Of a DNA stretch of 64,000 nt, positions 1 through 11,143 are shown one piece after another (position 1 is the first letter of the stretch; each line of letters starts with the position of its first letter). The translations under genes were made by a program, and so were the position numbers. The notes beneath the pieces were generated by a model, which saw only the letters and a program-made list of their open reading frames with translations, was not told the origin of the DNA and searched no databases. The DNA is from Trichostrongylus colubriformis. Its lineage: Eukaryota > Nematoda > Chromadorea > Rhabditida > Trichostrongylidae. The stretch is from positions 30,109,994 to 30,173,993 of the forward strand of contig OZ022259.1 of NCBI GenBank assembly GCA_963978905.1, read 5' to 3'.

Positions 1-31
1 AGCATTTTAGGCCGGAACACCCATTACCTAT

Positions 32-170
32 ATAAACGAGAAGTTTGGTGCGTTTGTGTGTGTGTCTCTGTTACATAAAGCACACTTAATTCAATCGGTA
101 ACTTATATATAAACCAGAAGTTTGGTGTGTTTGTGTGTATCTGTTTGTCACATAATGCACTCTTAGTTCA
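32..170. repeat. Two copies of a ~75-bp TG-rich unit
   Basis: A segment containing agaagtttggtg followed by a GTGTGT run and a cataa(a/t)gcac tail occurs near 41 and again near 115, so the unit is duplicated with a period of about 75 bases. No coding potential is seen. Confidence 0.6.
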
Positions 171-179
171 ACTGCAACG

Positions 180-1050
180 TGGAGGAGTAGGAGTGAGTAG
201 GGGTTGACCAAAGTGCACGAAGAACAGAAGAACTAAGCCTGGTCCCGCCCGTCGTGGCCGGCCCTTGCGCTAAAATAGCTGGAATCTAAGTTCACGTTTA
301 GGTTGCGAGAAACGGGCAAGTTAGGAATGCCTATAGAAGTTGGGCGGGTTAGGATTGGGTAGGGTTGAGCGAAGTGCTCTGAGCACATATCTATGGGTCT
401 GTTGTGCCTGTTGAGGTTGGGCAGATTAGGAAGGGGTGGGGTTCACAATCACGGACACATAAGAAGCAAGCTAGGAACGGAACCCGGCAAGTTCGGACAA
501 GTTAGAATTGGGTTGGGACCAACCCATGTGTACGGAGCGCATAAGAACTAAGCCGAACTCTACCCACCGTGGGCAGGGCTTGCGCCGAAATCCATGGGTA
601 CTCACATTCAACTCTTCGCTTGGGTTCCAAAACGGAAAGGTGAGGAATGGGTATGTTGAGTTCGCCCAACTTAGGACTGGGTAGGTACTGACTAAAGTGT
701 ACGAAACACACAAGAGGCAAGTTAGGGGCAAGTAAAGAATGGGTCTGTAGAGATCGGGCAAGTTGGAACTGGGTAGGGGCTGACTAAATTGTACGAAGCA
801 TATGAGAAGCAGGTTAGGAGTCCACTCTCAGGTGCAGCCTGTAGTGGTTGAGCAAGTGGGGAGTGGATAGGGGCTGACCAAAGTGCATGAAGCTTATAAG
901 AATTGAGCCTGGATCCGCCTACCTTGGGCGGAGCTTTCGTGAAAATGGCCGGTGGTCAAATTTGAGCCCACGCTTAGGCTCCCAAAATCGGGCGAGACAG
1001 GAATGAGTCAAAAGATGCCGCGCATTAGGATTGGATAAGGACTGGCAGTT
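180..1050. repeat. Imperfect tandem repeat, ~315-355 bp period
   Basis: Three diverged copies of one unit follow each other. The marker agaa(c/t)t(a/g)agcc occurs near 229, 543 and 899. Each is followed by a cc-gtgg-gg(c/a)gg segment and then a g(g)ttaggattgg-like stretch. Short ORFs on the minus strand across 471-761 come from this GC-rich repeat and show no domain. I read it as a degenerate minisatellite or a tandemly duplicated transposon fragment. Confidence 0.6.
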
Positions 1051-1221
1051 ATTCCACTTCTTATAAATTGCTTTTTTTCATCATGCTTTTTTTATTCTTT
1101 CGCTCAAAGTTTATTTGCTTCCGGATGCGTTGCACTTTCATCCTTCATTGAGACTGAATTTCAAATTTTCTTTATAGAAAGTAAATTTATATGCGGAAGA
1201 AGGTATACTTTGGTATTTATA

Positions 1222-2123
1222 TTAGGTTGGCTGGTAAATTCCTAGACACTTCGAGACGTTTTTTATTTTATAACTTTATTTTGGAACAACTTATAACCAA
1301 TCAACAATATATTCACCATTATTATCAACAACCTTCTGCCATCGCTCTGGCAACCTTTCGATTCCATTTATCCAGAACTGTGCAGACTGCGACACTATAA
1401 AGTCGTTGGTCGCGATTTTGAGGTCTTTCTCTTTTTTGAACTGCTTGTCCTTCAGATATCTTTTGAGAGGGGAGAATAAATGCTAATCAGATGGGGCGAG
1501 GTCCGGGGAATTCGGAAGATTACTCAGTAATTTTTTCCTGCGTGGACGGCTGAGAAGGGATTCCTCAATGGACAACCTTGCCTGTTTGTTGCTGTCAGAC
1601 AGCACGTGGAGTGGCTATGTGAACAGAACTTTCCTATAACCCAAGCGAGAGAGATGCAGTTCAACTGTCTGGTGTGTGCATCCAAGCATCTGAGACAACT
1701 GTCTTGTGCTGGCCGTTGGGTTCTCCTGAACTGCTTGCACGAGGCGCTGGTCGTCGTATTCAACAGGGCGTTCAGTGTGTTGTTGGTCAGCCAGGCTCGT
1801 ATCTCCAGAACGAAAGCGTTCGAACCAAACATCAACGGTGAACTTGGAAGTAGTTTGTGGCCCGAACGCAGCGTTGATGCTTTCGGCCGCCTTCCTCGTA
1901 GAACTTCCACGGCGGAACTCGTACAAGTAGAGCGTCCGACGAACTAACTTTTCCATTTTGAACAGAAATGGTCTTCTAGACAAGCTCCGGCCCTTATACA
2001 CCTATGTGGTGGAACATTCGAGAACACTGTCCAACAGGACCGAATATGAAAGGATGAGCTTTCAATCGACCCATTGTGGATCAAACTGTTTTGAAGTGTC
2101 CAGGAACTTATCAGCCAACCTAA
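1222..2123 (-). mobile_element. mariner element, internally deleted and broken
   Basis: The ends are inverted repeats (ttaggttggctg at the left, its complement at the right) and both are flanked by a TA dinucleotide (1220-1221 and 2124-2125), the mariner target site. On the minus strand the frame 1615-2001 encodes the N-terminal helix-turn-helix part of a mariner transposase: a segment like AAESINAAFG, then FERFRSGDTSL, then QLSQMLGCTHQTVELHL. Nearer the left end, around 1440-1510, the minus strand still reads like the C-terminal catalytic segment (SPHLISIYSPLKRYLK), where the family has APSDYHLF. The element is about 902 bp against a usual ~1.3 kb, so much of the catalytic middle is missing and several frames are broken. 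It cannot be autonomous. Confidence 0.88.
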
Positions 2124-2803
2124 TATATGCCTTCTAAGTTACAGCTGTTGCGTTGATGGGCCGGCAGGGTGAGTAGGCATTACTTGGGGATACATTGAGG
2201 GTACCTATGCCTTTCCTGCAGTACACCATCAACTATTTTTAACCTGTCTGCACGAACCCAGGTAAGCTACTCCCACGGTGGGCGGAACGTGCCCGAAACG
2301 TTCGGTCCTTGAGTCCCGAATTGTTCTTTCGGTTTGAGATGATCCAAACGTGGGGGAAAAGAATGGGACAAGCCAAATATGAGTTTGTGAATGTCATGAA
2401 GAATGCTTTGGCACAGTGGGCGTAGCACACCCAAGTGAGCATCCCGTACAACAAAAAGTCATGGTTCGACTCCAATGCATGCCCAAGAACTGTGCAAGGA
2501 ATTTGCTGGATCAATGTCTGATGACTTTGTTCATCACGGAGTGGTCCGAGACTTAGCCGTTTCCTTAGCATCCTTTTATGTCCATGATAGTGAAGATTCT
2601 AGGGAAGGATCTGACTGAGCTTGTCGCTGCGCGGTTGCGAGAGGAGTCGAGTAATGTGCGTAGCGTGAACCTGAATGGCTCCTAGTTTTTTGCCCGAAGG
2701 AAGGGCGCAGAACTCAACGTTCATTGGAGGTGAAAATCGGAGCCCCCGATCACACGTCAACAACCAGAGGTCCAACAACCCAAAGATACGGACGTGACTT
2801 TAG

Positions 2804-3300
2804 GATGAATTCACCGTGGCTCTAAAGGTTTCTCTTAGAGCCGTTGCCGCCCTTCCAAGGGACATAATGCAAGTAGATAAACCCTCTGGCGGAAAGTTAT
2901 ATATGATGCAAGGTGGAGATTTCCGACAAATGCCGCCTGTTGTTGAACACGGTCAATGTGAGGTTGTTGAAGCATGCGTTCCCAAGTCTTCTCTTTGACT
3001 TACTGTTTTCCGTTCAGCGACTTGATGTTGACATGAAAGCCAAGCTGAAGGTGCTCGAAGGCAAACGCGCTCTTCAGAAATAGGTAGCGGTTAAGCAAAC
3101 GACGACGATGATCGTGTTGAAGTGCCAGACAATGTTCGCACGACAGACATTGTCACAAAGATTTTTGATGCTACAATAGACCCAAATGACATATCACAGT
3201 TGTACGAATGTGCCATATTAGCCCAAGAATATCCACGTTCATCATTTGAACGGAGATGCTTCAGACCGCTTACGCGTTGAAGACCCTGAAAATGAGCGCT
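2804..3300 (+). pseudogene. Helitron-type PIF1 helicase fragment
   Basis: The frame from 2804 to 2998 reads like the middle of a Helitron Rep/helicase: VALKVSLRAVAALPRDIMQ, then GGKLYMMQGGDFRQMPPVVE. The GGDFRQxxPVV stretch is the Pif1-family helicase motif. Further pieces of the same domain follow after frame breaks: EVPDNVRTTDIVTKIFDATI near 3117-3180, and HHLNGDASDRLRVEDPENE near 3240-3298. No Rep nuclease motif or Helitron end (CTRR plus hairpin) was recognised nearby. This is a decayed internal fragment without function. Confidence 0.8.
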
Positions 3301-4541
3301 GCCACGGAAATGTCGGTGAAGCGATTCATCCCGAAGGACAGATGGAACAACTGCTTTTCATGAAACATCTCAATTCCTTGACCCAATAGGAAGCATGATC
3401 TCCATCAGAAGAAGGGCACCATAGTCATGCTCTTGAAAAATTTGGACGTGGCAAATGGGGCTGTGTAATGGCACAAGACTCGAAGTCGAATCGCTGGGCT
3501 CCTACACCTTGGCGTGTCGATTTTTTAATGGAGGACGCAATGGTCACTGTTGTACCTGGAATTGACAGCCATACCTAGAATTGACAACTATTGTGTCCCT
3601 TCTGCCAGAAACCCTTCTGTCTGCTCCGACAGCAGTTCCTGGTGCGAATGCCTTTTGCGATGACAACCAATTAGCCAAAAGGCCGGTCCGATCCCTCAGG
3701 GAAGTTGGTTTACCTTCCGAAAGATGTGTTCTCCTATTGGCATTGATCGCCTTACCCAGGGTTTGGATACCTAGAGGAATAAAGATTGAAGCTCCTCCGA
3801 ATTTACTGAAGGATATCATGTACACTGAGGTCAAAGTTCGATAAGTCATGCTTTGATACTCCGACTTACTAAGACTTTTTGATGTTGTTGATAAAAGCAG
3901 CCGTGCAGGCGTTCTGTTATCCTTGTTGTCTTTTATAACTTTTATTTTCAGTAGCTACACGTGTAAAAAACGTTGCAGTCGTCCGCTGTTGTACTATTTT
4001 GTAATCGTTACGTCTAGGTTACGAAAAGTTAGTCACCGTCAGAGAGAAATCATTGCCATGCATTACCAGCAGAGGTATATTGACTGAAACAGACTGAATG
4101 TGTATACTGCAATGAGTGGACCGCTTTTAATGATGGGTGGGAATTGGCTCGAATAGATAAAAATCAAAGCAGGCTATTAGAATAGCTGAGAGGTCTTTCG
4201 AAATTGGAAAATGCAAGTCATTTCTGTTCATAAAAATAGCGTTCGTATATAGAAAGTGAGCATACTTCAACGTGTCTTAAGTAGCAATCCCTTCGGTGAT
4301 AACGGGGCAGTGCAGCGGACAAGAAAAATATATCCACTGTTAATTTTATGAGCACATATTACCTGCTATGAACCCAGGCTCTTATGCGAGAAAAATCAAA
4401 AAGGTTTCATCCGAAAATTGGCTATGATTATTAGCAGTTTTGATGTGATGTGGTTATGCTCACTCAGTGAAGTTGATTAAAAAATCACTCTGATCGACCT
4501 ACCGACGCTCGCAGCAGTGTGCGCCAGCCAATTGGAATATA
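3301..4541. other. Unassigned DNA
   Basis: Nothing recognisable beyond the Helitron fragment. Overlapping open frames on both strands at 3544-3849 have no domain or nematode-like exon signals and are left out. The rest is AT-rich and non-coding to my eye. Confidence 0.4.
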
Positions 4542-4542
4542 A

Positions 4543-4817
4543 GGCCGCTTTCATACTTTGCGCACCGACGCCGACGCCGCCGGTGCGTCTAACTCACGCA
4601 ACCATTTGCCCGCTGGGCCAATATGGTGATGCCAATATGGTGATTGTGGCCGCTTCGTGTATTGGCGTCAAGATTTGAAGCGGCCACAATCACCATACTG
4701 TAGTGTGATTGGGTCAAAAATTTGGCAAGCGCTGCGCATCATCTATGGACGCCGTCATTTGCGGCGGGGAAATGGTTGCGTGAGTTTGACGTCGGAGCGC
4801 AAAGTATGAAAGCGGCC
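4543..4817. mobile_element. MITE, TAA target duplication (Harbinger-like)
   Basis: The terminal inverted repeats are about 22 bp (left ggccgctttcatactttg, right its complement) and both sides are flanked by TAA (4540-4542 and 4818-4820). A 3-bp T(W)A duplication is typical of PIF/Harbinger elements. The 275-bp body has no ORF. Inside it lies a second inverted repeat: atggtgattgtggccgctt near 4637 pairs with aagcggccacaatcaccat near 4678. A related, much shorter element with the same ends is at 27073-27146. Confidence 0.85.
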
Positions 4818-5465
4818 TAATGTAACGATAGCTTATCAGCTGCTACACGTACATCTAGATCAATATCTGCTCATCTTTCTCTTTCATTCTTTTGTTAAGG
4901 GATTGCTAAATCGAACGCTCAGTACAGGGGAGAATTGTTGAGGTTAGAGCAAAGGTCATCTTATTATTGTGATAGCACCTCCTACTTATATGAATGTCTA
5001 TGAACCCATTTTTCGACCCATTTTTCGAGGTGCCGTCGTCGCAGTAGGTGATAGTACAGAGGAAATATGCGGAAATGAATCTTTGCCCAGGGACAGCATG
5101 ATTTTCTATTCATTCATTTATTCTTCCACGAACAACAAGATAGGCACACATGAATTAGCAATAATACAACAAAGGTACGTGGGAATACAAAGGAACGCGA
5201 TAAAAACATACCCTCGAAGTAAATATCAGTGATTTGTCTATAACTGATTACTTCGTAGTTAAAATCGGATACGCTGTTCAATAGATAGAGCAGAGTTTGG
5301 AGTTCAGTTCATTGAATCAGCCGTTGTGTAACCCAACGACGAAGGTTAGTCCTCGGGTGGGACGCCAAGTGATTTTGGAAGAAGGAAGCCTGGAAATCAC
5401 AATTGAGAGTTCCATGGTTTAACTACCGGACCAGAAGCGAGCCCTGAAATGCTGAGGTGTTAGGC

Positions 5466-6039
5466 TTATAGGGACGTATACGAAAGGGCGCCCCTCGAAG
5501 TACCGTTAGTGGAAGATAATTCAAAAAGGTCGTGCAACTTCAAACAGATTTCGCCTGTGGTAGTCTTGTAAAGTGAGCTGAGATCAATCAACTGTCGTCT
5601 GAAAACTTGTTTATCAGCACCGAACTTATATAGACACTGCTCATAGCGTAGCGGCCTAATACCTTTCCGAATGAGGCAGCGACAATTAAAGCTTTTCTGA
5701 ACTTTCTCGATTTCTTCTAACAGCCATCTCTTATGTGGCGACCAAACAGGGGAATAGTACTGTAGAAGCGGCCTGATGGAAAAAAAGCCGAAATAGTAAA
5801 GTGGAGTTACGTCACCTGAAGGATCTGAGTATAAAATTAGCTCGAGCACGTGCACTCGCAGCTATGTTCTGAATGTATCCATCAAATTCGAGCATGTCAT
5901 TATAGACGATACCTAGATCGCGAATTCGATGAACACGTGTGGGCTGCTTCCCAGACAGCGTGAAGGTGAAGTCGGAGTGGATTAGGTCAGGGTAGACTGT
6001 TAAAGTTGTGGGAAATAAAGTACATGAAAGCGATTGCAA
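5466..6039 (-). pseudogene. LINE reverse transcriptase C-terminal fragment
   Basis: Two overlapping minus-strand frames (6039-5812 and 5855-5466) together resemble the region downstream of the RT catalytic core in CR1/jockey-like LINEs. They contain a segment like RIRDLGIVYNDMLEFDGYI, then IRPLLQYYSPVWSPHKRWLL, then EIEKVQKSFNCRC. The same order (DLGVKFDNKL, YVRPILESGTTIFSP, LERVQSSFTRKL) occurs in the better-preserved LINE at 11144-12545. The copy lacks the catalytic core and is frameshifted between the two frames, so it is a dead 5'-truncated insertion. Confidence 0.75.
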
Positions 6040-6711
6040 GTCTTTGAAGAAATATGATCAGTTCAGTAGTTATCGTATTGTGCGCAGAGGGCCGGAACGG
6101 GAAAAGTAAGCCACAGCATCAAGGGACTGGAGGGTGCCATGCGGGAGCATTTTATATAAATTTGCACATGCAAACTCTGATAGGTCAATTCGCACACTCA
6201 AGCGCATATTCTTGCCCAAACCATAGCGGAGGATTAGAGATTACATTGCCCTTCTGGACCTAGGCAGAAACAGCTTCATTTGTGCCCCCCTCCCCCTCAT
6301 TGCGATAGCTGGGTGAGATATACAGAAGCACTGATGAAGGTTCTACTCGCATAAATTTGAATTTTTATAAAGTTTTGGCTATTTTTGCCAAAGGCCAACG
6401 CTGAGTAAATTGCGCTGTGTAAAACTACTCATCAGAGCCGTGTATCCCGCGAGGTACACAGCGTGGCTGAAACCCGTGGTAAATATTTTGTTAAAAAGCT
6501 CACTCAAAGTGAGAAGGGCACGGTAGAGTCTCGGAATAGCACATATGCCCAGAAGGTATGGAACGCAGGTTCGAGTTCCGTCCAAGAACAAGTCTTCGCT
6601 CATAATTTAGCATCTCCGTAGCAACTGTTGTGTGTTTTCACTCATTTTCCGAACAGCTCACAATCTCCTGAACTGATTTTGCTTCTGTGCACTTCTTATC
6701 TGAACTTTCAG
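6040..6711. other. Unassigned DNA upstream of exon cluster
   Basis: Short frames on both strands (6054-6263 plus, 6379-6603 minus) show no domain. This may be intron or 5' flank of the exons that begin at 6712. Confidence 0.4.
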
Positions 6712-7572
6712 ACGCTCGGTTTTGTGTCGATTCCACTACCGATTGAGGAAGCCCATCGTGTTGACTACGAGATGGTGGACCTGACTGGAAAGGCTAGTCT
6801 GCATGGCGAAGTCCCGATTCTGACTGTGTGTTCCGCTTTTCATAATTCAGGTTTTGTTTGTAGCAACTGCTCATATGGTACATCTAGATGTCCATGGAAG
6901 CGAGTGATGTAGCGCGGTATCCGAGAAATGTAAATCGGGCTCAATCGAGTTCAAGCACGTGGAGTGAGCAGCAAGTAAATTCTACAGTGACTTCATCTCC
7001 CTTGCGATCGGTGTCGGCTGGTGCGACTACTGTGCGTCCATCTCACGATGAGTACCTGATCACAGCTACACGTGAGGAGTTGGAAGAAAAGTTGAGGTGG
7101 GTTCTTCATGAGAATTATCCGTTGTGTAAGTAGGATGTAAGTCTACTCGCATCGCTTCAGGAGAAATCTCTCTGATTTGGACAGAATGATCAAAATAATC
7201 AAGGAATGATCTCTTTGTATTTTTTATGCAATATATGTACAATACCTCACAATTCTGTATTAAGTACTCAGTACTTGTTCAAAGAATTTGCCCTCTCATG
7301 ACGAATTCACGGTAAATAATCGATAGTACTGAACGTTGACGTCAGCATGTAACCCTCCTATATTGGAAGTAAAATTGAAAGCATGTGTCTGGCGTAATTG
7401 TGATTAACTCACGATTATTGTTTTCCATGCCTAAATAAAGAGTCATTCGATTACATCATACAACGCATTTGGTCAGTGATGCAGTTAGGTCGTTCTCCGC
7501 TTCGGTCGGTTGCAGAAGTCTTTGTAAGGAAACGCCGATACGGGTCCAGCGATAGGGAAAAATTGTTCAAGT
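6712..7572 (+). CDS. Three exons of an unidentified gene
   Basis: Three segments fit together as exons. Exon 6712-6825 follows an aactttcag acceptor. Exon 6888-7125 follows a 62-base intron ending catctag. Exon 7477-7572 lies between ggtcag and a consensus GTAAGT donor, and the donor at 7126 is also GTAAGT. Lengths of 114, 238 and 96 keep one frame open throughout (phases 0, 1, 1), which is unlikely by chance. The first exon encodes LGFVSIPLPIEE and later VDYEMVDL, faintly like the end of a C2 domain. The second is serine-rich and ends with DEYLITATREELEEKLRW. The third is basic (VRKRRYGSSDREKL). I do not recognise the protein. No further exons were found, so both ends are missing; the rest may lie outside the window or among the repeats. 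Confidence 0.6.
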
Positions 7573-8099
7573 GTAAGTTTGAATTTATTACGTCGCTTAA
7601 AGCATACGTGAGAAAGCACGATTGACGAAAAGATAGAAAAGAGAGACACAGAAATCAACAGTACACTTCATCAAGGAAGTACAAAATAGTTAAAAAAAAA
7701 CTGCAAACGATCACTCATCTGGAGAATTAGGATTCTAAGTTTTATGTAGCTTATTGACTGCACCACTCTGCTGGCACACACTACTGCGCGCGCGCGATTC
7801 ATTCCGATGACATGCAAAATGGGTTCTATGCAAAGCGACTAAAGTATATTAATATCGAAATGCTTTTTTTATCACGCCATCTTCTCTGCTTTTTCCAATT
7901 CAATAGCTCAGAACGCTCAGAGCTCAGAACGAAATTTCCACTCAGTTCCATACTCAACTGTAGTCGGGCTGATCAGACCAATTTTGCACAACATCGCCAT
8001 GAATCGCGCGCAGTAGTGGGCGCCCGCCAACTGGTAGTTTTATATTCGATTGCACCAATTGGTAGCAATTTGTTCGCTTGCTGAGCATCTAATTCTCAC
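7573..8099. other. Unassigned DNA, probably intron
   Basis: It follows a perfect donor, so it is probably intronic. No matching next exon was identified. A (cg)n/gcgcgcgcg stretch near 7789 and AT-rich sequence fill it. Confidence 0.35.
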
Positions 8100-9190
8100 A
8101 TGTTGATGGTAGATCCATATGCCAGCTTTCGATGCTTATCGTTCTTCAAAACATGCACCACTATTTAGAATTTCACATAGTCTAGCGGTCGATACCCAGT
8201 ATTGCTGCTGGTGCCGCGTTAGAAAATGATTCGCTTGTTTTGCTATCATAAATCTTGATCGTATCTTAATAGTCCACGTAGATGGCAGAATCAAAAGACA
8301 TGCACCATTATTCGGAACGTTAGGCAATTTAGCTGTCGATACATCGGTATCTGATATCACAATGCAAATAAAATATATTATCCAGTTGCACTAATGCTTT
8401 TACTTTAGCGGTCGCATAGTAGTAATGAACGGTGTACCAGGTTTTATCCCATCCACTCCCTCTTATCAACATCTGTCTGCCGCTATCAGTAGGACCATTA
8501 ATCCCCGTACTCCGCAATACCTGTGAATGTGGACATTCCACTGCCGGTCGGAAAGGCGAACCGGGCTTGGTGACATTTGCCCTCCGACGCTCCTTATCGA
8601 ATCTTATCAAAGTTGGGTCACCCACCGTTAACGTTCCATCCTGTTAAATATGTACCTATGAATGTCAGCGCTCTGGGCTCAACGCGAAAGACGAAACCGA
8701 CTCGATAAACCTTGCTTTCCGACGTTCCTTATCGAATCTTATCAACCTTTATCAAATTGGATCATTCACCAATAATGTCACCCTTTCCCGCAAAACACCT
8801 TTGAGTGTCAGCGCCCTAGGATCTACGCGAAAGACGAAACGAACTAGACGACATTCTCCTTCCGACGCTCCTTGTCGAATTCCACCAACCGTTATCAAGC
8901 TGGATCATCCGCTATTGATGTTCCCGCCCCATCCAGCAAATCACCTATGAGGGTCAGCGCTCTAAGATTAAACCGGAAGACGGGACGACTTTGGTGACAT
9001 TTGCCTTTTAAAGCTACTTATCAGCGCGTATCAGCTGCTATCACATTTGGTCCACCACCGCCTAGGTCCTCTTACCACCCCCTATGTCATTTGCAAAATT
9101 CAGCATCCCAGCTTCGCTACGACGCGAGATCGTGACAGACAGACGGACACACACGCACAGACATACTAAGCGAATTATATAAAGTAGGAT
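8100..9190 (+). repeat. Dispersed repeat A, plus orientation
   Basis: The segment contains several diverged sub-repeats of the form ctccttatcgaatcttatca plus a short gap plus ttggatcatccacc (near 8588, 8724 and 8867). It ends in a segment rich in gacagacagacggacacac. The stretch around 8297-8352 (acatgcaccattattcgga, tagctgtcgatacatcgg) matches the reverse complement of 53108-53170, so a second copy lies inverted at 52220-53290. It is an interspersed non-coding repeat; the class is not known to me. Confidence 0.7.
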
Positions 9191-9199
9191 ATCTTTTGA

Positions 9200-10620
9200 A
9201 TTGAAAATGCGGAAGAGAAGGCGGTATACTTTTGGTCAGCTTCAAATATTCTAATCGCTCTAAAAGTGGAACTTCTGGCCCCGAGGCTAGATCTAACCAG
9301 GAAGGGCTTTTTACTTCCCATGGAACTTTGATTAGGGACCCATATCATTCGATAGAGCTTCGAACGCTGATTACGAATTGGAAAACTAAAAGTGCTACGG
9401 GCTGTTCCGAAGCGAGTTAGGAGGGGACAAAGTTTGCTTGTGATATCTCATTGGCGAGGCACTTTGCCGTCGGCACGGCTGCTCTTGAACTATCAACGGC
9501 CACTGTGGCTTGCTGGTAGTGCTCCGGATCTGCAGCATAAAGGTTTTGTGTTTGCTCCCCGCCGGTGGAGATTTTTTTTGCATTTTGTGTCTCATTGTCT
9601 ACACGTTTACCTGAATGCCTAATATTATTACATGGTGCGTTCGGAAGCCCATAACGCGCGAGCCAGTCGTTCTCGTGCAAAACCAGTATGATTTTCGTGT
9701 TGAGGTAATCAAGTTACCCTAGGAGACGAGCTTTTAGCCAATTCGAGAATTTGACCAAATTTCGCAAAAATTCACGATCTATTGGGTGGCAGCACAATGA
9801 ACAGTGGAGAAGGCGTTGACTCTTGCCGAGCAAATGCTCTTATTTGACGCTTGTTTCGTACGTTCAGTGCGATGGGCAAGTGTAACAGGTATGTGTAGGT
9901 GATTATGTTCAGGTTCCAGGATTTTTTGTAGAAGAAAATTCAGAAAATTACCAGTTCACCCCCTAGCCACCCCTAATTTTCCTAAGTTGGACCAAAAACT
10001 GGATTCGGCTGAAAATTTGCACAGAGGGGTAATTTGACCCCCTGTGCGCGAATATCATAATCTTTTTACGCAACAACGCCCAATTCGAGTGGTATGGGAG
10101 TCTCTTCGACCTGATGTGCTTCCCTTGTGAGTATTGTTAGTAGTTATAAATAAAGTGGCAGAGTAAATGATGGGTGTGATAGGTACCAGTACAAGGAAAC
10201 GTTCAGAAGTGAAAGAAAAGCATTTTCTGGCCATGAAACACAAAACGCAAAAAGGCTCAACAGGCAGGGAGCATACCCAGCACCCCACGCCTGGAGACGA
10301 GGATCACTACCTTTGAGCCAACGTGGCTGTTGTGACATACATGATTAGCCGCGTTGACGAGTCACCACTAGCAGAGTCCCCCGTCGATGAGTCTTCGCAT
10401 GCGAACTTTGACCCCTCCTAACTCGCTTCCGAACAGCCCGTAGCACTTTTGGTTTTCACATTTGTAATGAGCGTTCGAAGCCCTATCGATCTGTAGGGGT
10501 CCCTATTCGAAGTTCCATGGGAAGTAAAAAGCTCTTCCTGGTAAGACTCTAAGAGATTCAGGGAAATTTTCATAGGTCTTTCAGCTTCAGAAAGTAACGT
10601 TTCGAACACGCTGAAAGAAC
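9200..10620. mobile_element. Foldback element with ~350-400 bp arms
   Basis: The segment 9293-9440 recurs inverted at 10400-10548. Translated in matching frames, both arms give TSHGTxxRDPYxSIxLRTLIT and KTKSATGCSEAS. The similarity continues more weakly inward (left arm to about 9640, right arm to about 10050). The spacer between the arms, about 9640-10050, has no domain. The conserved peptide is probably a by-product of arm conservation, not a protein. I could not define exact termini or a target duplication. Confidence 0.6.
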
Positions 10621-10637
10621 CAAGCCCACACGCCCCC

Positions 10638-10825
10638 TTACCACTTTATGGACCAAACATAAATCGAAATCTTGCGTCTCACTCGTGAAGACTGCAGTCC
10701 AAAGTAATTATTACGTATAGCAGCATTCAGTATTCTGGAGTAAAAGATGTCGCCAATACGAATGAGCAGTCTACGAGTAAAATTCTGAAACCTCTCTAGT
10801 GCGTAGTTATGCTTTTGACTCAAAG
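10638..10825 (-). pseudogene. LINE RT tail, part split by insertion
   Basis: The minus strand reads SQKHNYALERFQNFTRRLLI, the segment following the RT core in CR1/jockey-like LINEs (compare LERVQSSFTRKL in the copy at 11144-12545). It appears to continue the minus-strand LINE at 12926-13690, which breaks off just before this point. The two halves are separated by the inverted-repeat element 10826-12925. Confidence 0.6.
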
Positions 10826-11143
10826 GCACATTCCAGGATTACTGGTATATCACATCTCCTGCCGTGGATGGATAGTTCGACCCAAGCTACGTAAGCTGTA
10901 CCTTTACCAAGGCGTGGATGTCAGTTCCTGGAGCGTGCAGAGCCAAAAAATCTAGCGCAACAGCTCGGCCCCGCCTACCCCAGCCGGAGGTGTGCTGCAA
11001 GTTTTCGGTGCTTAGTGTGGGCTCAGGCCACGCAGCAGTGGGTTTACTTCACGAGACGATTGGTTTACCGCCAATTTCAAGATCTTAGCTACGTAGTTGG
11101 TCTACCTATGCCAAAGATATGAGTCGAAAGTCGAAAGTCGAGT

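Noticed and set aside
3544..3849. Overlapping frames on both strands
   Set aside because: No recognisable domain and opposite-strand symmetry suggest low stop density rather than a gene.
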